Source of the DNA: Haliotis asinina
Lineage: Eukaryota > Mollusca > Gastropoda > Lepetellida > Haliotidae
Direction of reading: 5' to 3'
DNA: 64,000 nt
NCBI RefSeq assembly: GCF_037392515.1
Contig: NC_090290.1
Location: 57,362,753-57,426,752 of the forward strand
Position 1 is the stretch's first letter; the number at the start of each line of letters is the position of its first letter. The translations under genes were made by a program, and so were the position numbers. Under the pieces are notes generated by a model. The model did not search any database. It was not told where the DNA came from and was given only the letters and a program-made list of their open reading frames with translations. Below are positions 13,701-24,800 of the stretch, piece after piece.

Positions 13701-14113
13701 TCTAACATAGTGGCAAGTGCCATACCTTAGCATAAACCTAGCTCTAAAATAGTGGTAAGTGCCATACATTGACATAAACCTAGCTCTAACATAGTGGTAG
13801 GTGCCACACATTAACATAAACCTAGCTCTAACATAGTGGTACGTGCCACACATTAACATAAACCTAGCTCTAACATAGTGGCAAGTGCCATACCTTAGCA
13901 TAAACCTACCTCTAACATAGTGGGAAGCGCCATACATTGACATAAACCTAGCTCTAACATAGTGGTAGGTGTCACACCTTAACATAAACCTAGATCTAAC
14001 ATAGTGGCAGGTGCCATACATTAACATAAACCTAGCTCTAACATAGTGGTAGGTGTCACACCTTAACATACACCTAGCTCTAACATAGAGGTAAGCGCCA
14101 TGCATTATCATTA
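10738..14113. repeat. 42-bp satellite array, about 80 copies
   Basis: The unit is close to CTAGCTCTAACATAGTGGTA plus AGTGCCATACATTAACATAA. Period 42 holds for 3.4 kb with point variants, and a block of eight units (336 bases) is duplicated. As 42 is 14 codons, one minus-strand frame stays open for up to 630 codons. The left edge is degenerate; the right edge runs into an intact MITE arm at 14115-14155. Confidence 0.95.
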
Positions 14114-14158
14114 ACTTATGACTATCTTAGCGCTAAGAGAGCTTCGAAAATCCAGACC
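14114..14158. mobile_element. Half of a palindromic MITE closing the 42-bp array
   Basis: TATGACTATCTTAGCGCTAA and GAGAGCTTCGAAAA match the right arm of the complete palindrome at 16398-16505. The matching left arm is absent; the satellite takes its place. Confidence 0.75.
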
Positions 14159-14162
14159 CAGG

Positions 14163-16397
14163 TAAAATCGGTGATGTTCCTACTCTTGTCCTTGAGTCAA
14201 AAGACAAAGGAACCCCACATACAGGCATGTATGTGTGGACCTTGTGTTATCCACAGTGCACCCTCACATGCGCTCAATGTCTCGCTTCCGAACCGGAAGT
14301 TACGAAGTGTGAAAGGGGTTATACACACTTCTATGGTTCAGAACATCATGTTCCAGGTTTACAGACTGCATTCGGACCGACTAATGGTATGAAACTGACT
14401 CCATCTATCATAGTTGTCCTAGTTCAGCCGCAGTTCATGCATCCAGAGCTCTTTGTCTGTGTTCCTGAAATTCCCCAGTTAATGGGAACAGTAATAACAG
14501 CTGCATGTCAAATATGACATCACTCGCAGGTATCTGTTAACAAGGAAATAGTTTATTCAACAATATTTACAATGCCAAATATCTAGGATAATATTGAGGT
14601 AAGTTGGCGTCCCACACCAGATGTTAAATATACCGCCACAAAGTACTCGTTTGTTCCAGTCGCCGTTTCCTTTCTCTTAAAGTACTTCTTTTTGCGGGTC
14701 GGGCGTAGGGGCATAAAAGATCCAAAGTGTCATTGCTAATTACAGAGTACCTGAAGAGTAAACCCGGCAACCACAGTTCAGTTTTCAAGTCAGGTTGTAT
14801 GAAACAGTTTTTTCTTTTCAGTAATTCTATAAAACTGACCTACCAATAACAGTTCCATTTGGCCAATTGTCTTCTTTGTTTTGACCCTACGGATGAGTAG
14901 ACAGTTTTCCATCATAAATGATATTGATGACGTTTTTATCAACAAAAGGCTAAATTTCTAATTTAAAAATGTAATATTCCCTGTTGGTATTGCTCTTCTA
15001 TTTTTCTAACACCAATTTGAACAGATATTCAGCTATACTATTTCCGTGAAACCCATGTCCATGGCGCTGAAAAACCAAGAGGGACAACTCGTATGAATAC
15101 GACACTCCACCCATCAATATCATGGTCAAAGTCATCAGCAAAATATTCATTTGAACCCCTAATATCGTTCAACAAACGTGGTAACGAGCAAATGCAGTAC
15201 TACTGACTTCTAAACATAGGATCCAGATACGCCCAAGGGAAGTAATTGTGCGAAAAGCTGCGTCTTTTGATAACTGGGCAAGGTGTCTGTGACCTTTGAG
15301 AGTGGAAATCGTATAAATCTATACAGACAATTTTATAGAACATGAAACTGTCAGGAATATTTAAGAGAAAACACGCCCTGACCTAGTCAATTGCTGACAC
15401 ATGGACGTGTAGGAAACATAGGGTACCGTTGCCTTATAATTCTGTGTTAATTTCAGTAACAAAGGTGTGATGCAACACATGTGAAACACGAAACTGTGGA
15501 TGTAACATTGACACAGACACAATTCATTAACACTGCACAGTAATCTGTACATGTATACAGGCGTTGACTAAGCAAACAGTCTTCTTGTGATACGTTACAC
15601 TCATACAAGGTAAAGGAGTGTAACTATAATACTGAGACTATGTGTAAATGGACTGACAGATGTTGAGTACAAACGTTTGCGTTTTTTAGAGGGACGACGT
15701 GTTTTGAAATTTATCAGAGGCGTCGCACTGTTGTGATTGATGGGAAACTTGAAACAGGTTAAGCAGTTGCCAACTCTCAGCAGTGTGTGAAAGTCCCATC
15801 TAATAAGCTTTTGAAAAACAACTGTGCTGATTTAGTGAAACATTTTACGATTTTACTGTCGGGGTATAATAATAACACCATCAGTTATTATTATCGTTGG
15901 TGCCAATAATTCTGTCTCGAAAGGCATTTATCCAGTATTTATACACCGTAGATACCTCAGGCATAATATTTGCACATCGGAATTAATCAAGACTAAAAGA
16001 AATGAAGTAACGCATGCCCGGACACGTGACTCCACATATGACAGCAACCTTATATATTCCCCGTAGAGAAAAGGTTCGGTGTGGAAACCCTAGTGTGAGA
16101 ACCCATTTTCTTTGTTCAATAAATAAAGAGCTAAAATATTATAACTGCCTGTCAGTATCATATAATTATGATACAGAACAAAAAGATCACAACTAGAAAT
16201 CAATTTACGTTACTGAACATGTACAAGCATTCACCATCATAGTCTACTATTGTTCATCACTTGTCCAGACAGGATGTACCTTGGAGGATGACGTAGAGAC
16301 TTGCCATCAGAGACTACAATACAGGACATATGTTCCCGCAGATACTGGTTAGAAATGATCTTCAGCGGTCCATGCTCTTTTCCACACCTAAACATCA
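14163..16397. other. No recognised gene
   Basis: Only short ORFs are present, and no repeat family was identified between the 42-bp array and the palindromic MITE. Confidence 0.5.
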
Positions 16398-16505
16398 GGG
16401 CCTAGATTTTAGAAGCTCTCTTAGCGCTAAGATAGCCGTAAGTCAATGTAAATCCATGTCACTTACGACTATCGTAGCGCTAAGAGAGCTTCGAAAACCT
16501 ATATG
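16398..16505. mobile_element. Palindromic MITE
   Basis: The left arm, GAAGCTCTCTTAGCGCTAAG, is mirrored by the right arm, CGCTAAGAGAGCTTCGAAAA. About 40-45 bases pair around a short centre. Adjacent sequence at 16508-16560 (GGGCCCCATTCCTCAAAGCG) looks like the edge of another short element. There is no coding capacity. Confidence 0.75.
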
Positions 16506-17104
16506 CAGGGCCCCATTCCTCAAAGCGACAGTTGTAAGTCAATGCTAAAGTATGGGAGTTCGATCACCTTAATGCCACGATCGCTTTGACTCTTCTAGTA
16601 ACCGACATGTGTCGCTATAGTGGACTAATTGATGGGGATTATTTCATTGCTTGCTTATTCGATTTGCGTAGATAGTTGCTCATGTCAGTAATTTGATTGT
16701 CTGGCCAGGAGTCGACTACCCACACTTGATGAATGCGGTGTTGAGCAACAAACAGAACACAACATACTATGTTGATGTCTTTAGTCAAACTCAAACCTTA
16801 GCTCGAACTCAGGTCGGTCTGTGCTATTATATCAGAATCATTGTTGGTCATGGTTGGTGCAGGGGCTCCTTTCACAAAGCAAACTTTTACTAAGGTTAAC
16901 CTTAAATCCTATTCTTTGACACTGCACTAAGGTTACCATAGTGACTTAGTTGTTATCAGTAATATCTCCCGGTGTATAACTGGAAGCAGGAAGATACTGC
17001 TATTTACGTTTGTAACAGCTTCACATCAACCATTATAATTCACGACATCATCTTCCGGGTTGTCTGAAAATTCAAAATCAGATTCCATATCCCAAACCCA
17101 ATAT

Positions 17105-17310
17105 TGAAGCGTTAAGAGCAATCTGCTTTATCATGCGTTTGAGTGAATGAGTTTGAGTCTGATGTCGGTGTGTGTCAACGTTTCGGTTATGAACGGAAGA
17201 TTGCATCCGAATGAAGCAGGTCTCAGAAACTTTACCACTTTGTCACAGGGTACCTTTGTTAAACAAGGATAATTATCTGTCCAGATATGGGATTCGAACC
17301 TCGACCTGTC
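17105..17310 (-). mobile_element. Possible tRNA-like SINE head
   Basis: GATATGGGATTCGAACCTCG on the plus strand is the complement of a tRNA T-arm/B box. GAGTGAATGAGTTTGAG at the other end may be a degraded tail. No full tRNA folds. Confidence 0.35.
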
Positions 17311-17332
17311 ACGCACAAATACATATCACAGC

Positions 17333-18414
17333 GTGTCACAGCTGCACATACATACTACAGTGCAGAAGCTGGTGACTTGAAGACGTGTCACAGCTGCACA
17401 TACATACTACAGTGCAGAAGCTGGTGACTTGTAGCTGTACGTACCTACTACAGTGCAGAAGCTGGTGACTTGAAGGCGTGTCACAGCTGTACGTACCTAC
17501 TACAGTGCAGAAGCTGGTGACTTGAAGGCGTGTCACAGCTGTACGTACCTACTACAGTGCAGAAGCTGGTGACTTGTAGCTGTACGTACCTACTACAGTG
17601 CAGAAGCTGGTGACTTGTAGCTGTACGTACCCACTACAGTGCAGAAGCTGGTGACTTGTAGCTGTACGTACCTACTACAGTACAGAAGCTGGTGACTCTA
17701 CGTACCTACTACAGTGCAGAAGCTGGTGACTTGTAGCTGTACGTACCTACTACAGTGCAGAAGCTGGTGACTTGTAGCTGTACGTACCTACTACAGTGCA
17801 GAAGCTGGTGACTTGTAGCTGTACGTACCTACTACAGTGCAGAAGCTGGTGACTTGTAGCTGTACGTACCTACTACAGTGCAGCAGCTGGTGACTTGTAG
17901 CTGTACGTACCTACTACAGTGCAGAAGCTGGTGACTTGTAGCTGTACGTACCTACTACAGTGCAGAAGCTGGTGACTTGTAGCTGTACGTACCCACTACG
18001 GTGCAGAAGCTGGTGACTTGTAGCTGTACGTACCCACTACAGTACATCAGCTGGTGACTTGTAGCTGTACGTACCTACTACAGTACAGCAGCTGGTGACT
18101 TGTAGCTGTACGTACCTACTACAGTGCAGAAGCTGGTGACTTGTAGCTGTACGTACCTACTACAGTGCAGAAGCTGGTGACTTGTAGCTGTACGTACCTA
18201 CTACAGTGCAGAAGCTGGTGACTTGTAGCTGTACGTACCCACTACAGTACAGCAGCTGGTGACTTGTAGCTGTACGTACCTACTACAGTACAGCAGCTGG
18301 TGACTTGTAGCTGTATGTACCTACTACAGTGCAGCAGCTGGTGACTTGTAGCTGTACGTACCTACTACAGTGCAGAAGCTGGTGACTTGAAGGCGTGTTA
18401 CAGCTGTACGTATC
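17333..18414. repeat. 41-bp minisatellite with 52-bp founder units
   Basis: About 26 units contain TGTACGTACCTACTACAGTG and CAGAAGCTGGTGACTTG. A few units, at both ends, are 52 bases long and keep an extra GAAGGCGTGTCACAG-type segment; the interior ones are 41. The array begins about 300 bases past the carbonic anhydrase stop. Confidence 0.95.
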
Positions 18415-18718
18415 TACTATAGCGTTTCCATCCAAGTACAGAATGAGCCGAGTTAAAATGGTGTCTCATTTGATTTCCAACACTACGAAACAATATTATT
18501 ACCCACCCAAACAGATTACATGTAAACATTTTACCACCATCCTTACCGCCCTTTCCCCTCAACATCCAACCAAAGACCACATAATCTGTTTATAAAATAC
18601 CACAAACTATAGACTGAAACGTAGACATATTTTGACCATACTAGTATGTCATATTGTGCATATTTTTGACGACCCCAGCTCCTCCCAGGTGGTGTGTGAT
18701 GAAGGGTGTCTCCAAATG

Positions 18719-18835
18719 TCAGCAGTGAAAGTTGGCCTCTACTTGGCGTCCGGCCCGCGGTACTACCGGTCTGACATTGCTGTGTTGTCCCAGGTAACTG
18801 CCGTCTGACATCCGTGAACTCTGTAGTATCAGCAG
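18719..18835 (-). CDS. Carbonic anhydrase exon 7: C-terminus and stop
   Basis: Acceptor TTTCCAG is followed by [20 protein letters not shown] and [18 protein letters not shown], then TGA. This corresponds to the family end, where FRxLR is followed by NxRPxQPLxGRxVxASF. No perfect AATAAA is seen on the minus strand in the next 300 bases. Confidence 0.9.
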   Translation of the reverse strand: MLILQSSRMSDGSYLGQHSNVRPVVPRAGRQVEANFHC

Positions 18836-21800
18836 CTGGAAACATCAGTGTTTTGTAAGTGGGGTTATATAACTGGTTACTACCTTGTCACGGGTGATAT
18901 ATAACAGTTACTTGTTATTACCTACTCACGGTTTATATACAACTATTTATTATCTTGTCACGGGTGATATATAACTGATTACTGCCTTGTCACGGTTGAT
19001 ATACAAGTAGTTATTACCTTGTCACGGGTGATATATAACTGGTTATTACCGTGTCACTGGTGATATATATATAGCTGTGCAGGTTATTACCTTTCCAAGG
19101 TCGATATATATAACTGGTTACTACCTTGTCAATGGTGACATATAACTTACTATTACCCAGTCAATGGTGACATATAACGTGCTTTTGCCTTGTCACTTGT
19201 GATACATAAGTGGTTACTACCTCGTCACGGGTGATATACATCTTATTACCTTGTCACGGATAATATACAACTAGTTATCTAGTTATCGGACGTGTCGGAC
19301 GTGCTGTATAACTGGTTACTACGTTGTCATGGGTGATAAAAGCTTATTACCTTGTCACGGGTGATATATATCGGGTCCTTCATCACGATCCAGCGTACAG
19401 ACTCGGAACATGGGGGAGTGGTCAGAGAGCCGTGATATGCATAGAAATCCTTCTGCCAGGGAAACAGCTGACGAGGATCTACCGAGAATGGTCTCTTATT
19501 GCCTGCAAATTACGAAACACGTGTCACATATCACCTCTACAACACGGAACACGTGTGTTTTCACATGACCTGAGACCAAATGTGTCACTTCATTCACATT
19601 CACCGTTGTCATACTCAAGCTATTTGCCACGACACTTCATGTCATTTAATGATTTCCGAAGTTAGTTAATATTTATCAGTATACGACCTAAGAGATAACT
19701 TGTTTTAAGTTGATAAGGGCGTAAGCATCTACGTCCAAACACTGTCTGCAATAAACACGAGTGGTTATCCATAAAGCAGTCGGTTTCCTTGAGGGTTGTC
19801 GGTAGAGAATTCGCCAGCTGGCAATTAATCGAGCATCTGACCTTTGATGATGGGAAAATATTAAACATTCAGATTTCCCTGATGTCCCTCTATTTTCATG
19901 AAGCCTCGTTTCAGGGTTATGAACAGTCCATAAAGTCTTCGCCCTCTCTGGTTTGTCTTCATGAACACACTTCCGACAACCTCGGTAAACGACTTACATA
20001 CGTAGTTATTAGTAATCTTTGACTGTCTTCTCTATGTACTATGTACTATGTACTATGTATCTGGTTTCTATGGTCGATGTGTTTCACAGAATGTCGAGAT
20101 ACACGGAGTGAGTGAGTATGGTTTTATTCGTGATGAACGAGCCCTTTAACCACAAGCCTACTCTGTCTATTAAATAATAGTGAAACTATGTCATATACCC
20201 GTACCTTTACCTCCGGCCAGCCCGCAAACACGGATGAGTCTGTTCAGTTCAGCATTGGGAGACAGATGTGACACCTGTAGGTGAAATACGTCGGTTGGTT
20301 TAATGCCTGTCATGTATATTATTGGCTGTCAGTTCAATATGACAGGAGGTGAAAGGGTTGGCCATAGCGCGGACAAACCGGCAGGAATCAAGGATTCGAA
20401 CCCACGGACCTGACGCAAACGTGCATAGCGAAATGAAGCCCATTTGACGTCACATTGAAGAGATGTATCGTAAACCACGCACGCACACACACTCACACAG
20501 ATGGACACAACTGTCTCGATGGAACGTATGTTGGCCACAAATTCGGCAATTTACAGTAGGCAGTACCACTGTTGCGATAACAAGACGATAATGGATTATG
20601 TGATCTTTCGGGAATGGACAAACTTGAGTAACGCGCAGTTACCGTGTTCTTGCAGAAATAGGTCATCGAAATTCATTCATGGAGAAACATGTACTACATT
20701 ATGACATGGTTCCCTTTCCTTTACCACCGTAATGAGATTGGCGGCAGTTTTTAGACACAGATCCAAAGAATCCATGATCTACTGATGACCAACCAGCGAA
20801 TGACTGACTCAGCTGGTAACATGTCTCGTGGTAATCTATCTCTGACCGAAGCTGATCCAGAAAGGTTCTTGCAGCGATTTGTGACAATGGATAAAACCCG
20901 AACACATCCGTGCCACATCTTCATCAAAGAAGACCAAGACTGGATGGGTTATACCGTATTGGATGTAGAGGATGTGCATTATGGTGAGTTACCCCGTACA
21001 AAAGACCATACAACAAACGGAACATATTTGTACGTTCGAGGCAATTCCGACGATAAGACACAGAAATGTTAACACAGGACAATTCAGTTTCCATGACTAC
21101 AATCCACGATTGTGGCTTTGAACTAACTCACCATCAGCCATTTACCTCCAGATTGTATATACATGTATACGTCTGCTCCCAAACTTGTCTTGGTGTGAAC
21201 GCATTTCGAATCAATGACAAGTAAAAAGAAAGACTTCGTTGTACCTGGGATAACATTCCCTCAACAAATTAATCAAGAGGGGAGGGGGAGGATGGAATAT
21301 TCACGTGTATATGCCTTTTATATCTTCAGGCCACGGGTTTTTGTGTTCAAAACGTATTAATCAGTCAACGTACCTCCAGGAAAATTCCAACAACAGCGAG
21401 ACCATCATGTCGTTTGACCGCCTCCGCCACACTACCGTACTCCCTCTTGTAATGGACTAGGTGAAGCTACGGGAGACACAAGTAAACTGTATAGAGGTCA
21501 TGTTAAAAAAGATCATGTTCTAAGTAATCCTGTGGCAGATGTCCACGTTTGTTAGGTAAATACTTCTAATTACGTTTCGTATTATTAGCTCAATATATTC
21601 AACATCTCTCGAGCTGAGCTGATGAAGATACATCCTAGTATAAAATTTTCTGAACTGACAGCTGGCAGTCTTTCGCCAGTTAAAGTCGACAGCTGACAGT
21701 TCGTCGCCAGTTAAATTTTGATACGATAATCCTTGTCGGAAAATCACCACCTAGAATTGTACACAAAATATCATCACGAGACTATCATGTCATCCAGGTC

Positions 21801-24800
21801 TATAAAGCTAAGACAGGATACAGCACCTACCTCGGCATCGTAGCCGACGTTGTCAACCACATGCTCTGAGCCATGTCCTGTGCCGTTTCCAGCATGAAAG
21901 TGTAACGATGACAAGACGTACTCTGAACTCTCCCAATAGGGAACTCCTAGAAGTGCCGGGGTCACACTGTTACTGAAGTCTATAGACACTGCATACCCTG
22001 TATGGAGAAGAGAGATGAAACTGGAAAATACACACATGTTGTAGATTTATCAAGATAGCTCTGACTTTGCTGGATCAGTTCATGAGGGAAGGACAACCAG
22101 GTCTTTTGTGATTGTTTGACATAAGTTGTTGTTTTTCTTTGTTTTTATATGTAGCCACGTATTTCATATTTTCGGTGTATGAAAACCTTCACGAGCAACG
22201 CGAGAGGGGGTGTGTGTGGGGGTGTGTGTGGGGGTGGGGGGTTGATGGGTAAGGTGACTCTGTTTGGTTTTCTCGAACGTCCACTACGATCTTTGGTCGA
22301 TGAATTTGAATGTTACTCAGGCCTGTTAAAATATGATTCATGCAGTATTAGTTTGAACTGAATTCATCTCTTACTGGAGAATATAATTCCTTAAAAATAC
22401 AAAGAAGACAGAAATGAGAATACAGAAATGAATGAGAATACAACAGGTCATAAACAGGACTAGGTTAAACTGGAAAAATTGAACAGAACTGCAAAAAAGC
22501 AAACCATACAGCGAGGCTGGTCCATGTATAGAAGCTTCTCCCAAAGTCTGCAAATCACGGACTTGACATCGTGAATATACTGGCTCTACTGACAACTGTA
22601 TTAGGAGTGAGTGTTGTTTTACGCTGCGTTTAACAATATTCCATCATTATTCCATCCATATTCTTTTAATATTCCATCAATATTTCAACAATATTGATGA
22701 TATTCCATCAATATTCCATCAATATTACGGCGGGGTACACCATACATGAGCTTCATACATTGTGGGAAATTGAACCCTCGAACGCTTTAACCACCAGGCT
22801 ACCCCATTGCCACACCCCTTGGGAGAGGAGCAGTTTATAATATCCTACAGTCCTGGGTTTGCTATAAGGCTCATAACATCCTTTATGTGTTATATAGCTT
22901 ATAACAATCTATCCATGTTATCCCCTTTACAGTGACTTACCTCTGTTATAGATAATATTATAATAATCTATTCATGTTAAAGAACCTTACAATGTCCTGT
23001 GTTATATAACCTATAATAATCTATCCGTGTTATACAGCTGATAAAGACCTACCTGTGTTATATAGCTTGTACAATCTATCCGTGTTATACAGCTTATACA
23101 GACTTACCTGTGTTATATAGCTTGTACAATCTATCCGTGTTATACAGCTGATAAAGACCTACCGTGTTATATAGCTTGTACAATCTATCCGTGTTATACA
23201 GCTGATAAAGACCTACCTGTGTTATATAATTTTCCTAGTACAGGTCCAACAGGCTCCGTCGTATATTTTATCCTGTGCGACTGCTTACATTTACAGTAGG
23301 ATGTTTCAATGTTGATCGGAGACTGCCATTCACCCACACAACAGTCAGCTGAATGTAGCCAGTGAGAAGGGCCTGTGGAGGTGAATAGCATGAATCTAAT
23401 ACACTAAATCTATCGTGTAAGCCATGTATTAGTAAAGACTGAGTGCACTACAGTGAGAATGATCGCACCGGTATAACTATGTAAGTAGTCAAAGCAGGAC
23501 AAAGCAATCCAGTAGATACAATCGGTACAGAAGATCACCTTTATCAGATTTCATAAAATTTGAGTCAAGAGGATTTGTTGAGAAGTCTGCTTGTCTAATA
23601 ATGCTTCTAAAGTCTTATAAACAACGACTATTACATATATGGCGAAGTGTAATATCAATAAGTGTAATTTGATTTATAATATATCGGATATTTCTAGATC
23701 TGTTATATATATTCATTTGAGTAGATAGAAAGGAAAAGATGGAAAAGACTAATCACATGATAAGCCAAAGCTATACCCCAGCGATCAAAAGGACTTAACG
23801 TCTAAATAGTAAACCCAGGAAGCACTCTTAACACATATTTTGTTTTCTAGCATGGTATACATCATTTATCTAGCAGGAGAATACATCATGTTTGGTGGTA
23901 TTGCATAAAAATAGCAAAGTTAAAAAAAATAACAAGGGGCTGCCACGTGCTCAAGCTTAGGCAACTAAGCAATCAGTAACTTAACAATTAGCGCTCACAT
24001 ATAAACATTATATTATTTAACCACGGCTAAGTAGCACATACAGAGATTATATAATCTGACACGGTTCTTATACCTATTATGTTTGCTATACCCACTCCTA
24101 TAGGTAAACGATGGCAGGAAGGCCTAAACAAGAAAGACAAGGTTCATATATCACAGCTAAGTAGGACTATACGGGAACGGACATACATCACATCAGAAAA
24201 CATGGCCACAACCGAAAGATCATTTTACAACAAAGCTATATTAGGCTATACACAGATTAAATATCAAAGACAGGATGAGTATATTTATTGCTGAAGGGGT
24301 TGTTGACAGTCAGATTGTGTTGGACTATCCAAAGAAACTATTTTGTAACTTAACTAAACGTAAGAAACGTTTATCCGTGAGCAATATGGATCGCATTGCT
24401 GGTTCAAACGTGGGTCTTTGCTCAACATACAACATGGTTGTGCGAGGTACAATAGACTAACCACTGACACCTTGTTTTCAATCAAGACTGCCTGTGGTTC
24501 ACTTGGTTCACAGTCGTTTGGCTATCCCATCCCATCGGGTACCCATCCACTGCTGGGTGAACAGAGGCAATTTTGAGCAAGGTCACATACCTAAGGTAAG
24601 GTCACATACCTAAGTTACATGTGCTCGTTTAAGGGCAGGGCTGAAGTCCTAGAGACTCTCATGAGTCGAGCTACCAAACACGGTCCCCACATACCAAACC
24701 ACGGGACATGACATGACACTTCACGTCTGTTTTGTTTTGACAACCCATGCTTTTTCATGTTCCTTTGATTTGAGCACTGTTAGAAAGTATCACCCCAAAA

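Noticed and set aside
20785-21072. 95-codon plus-strand ORF
   Set aside because: It lies antisense across the carbonic anhydrase exon 5 region and shows no family motif or splice support.
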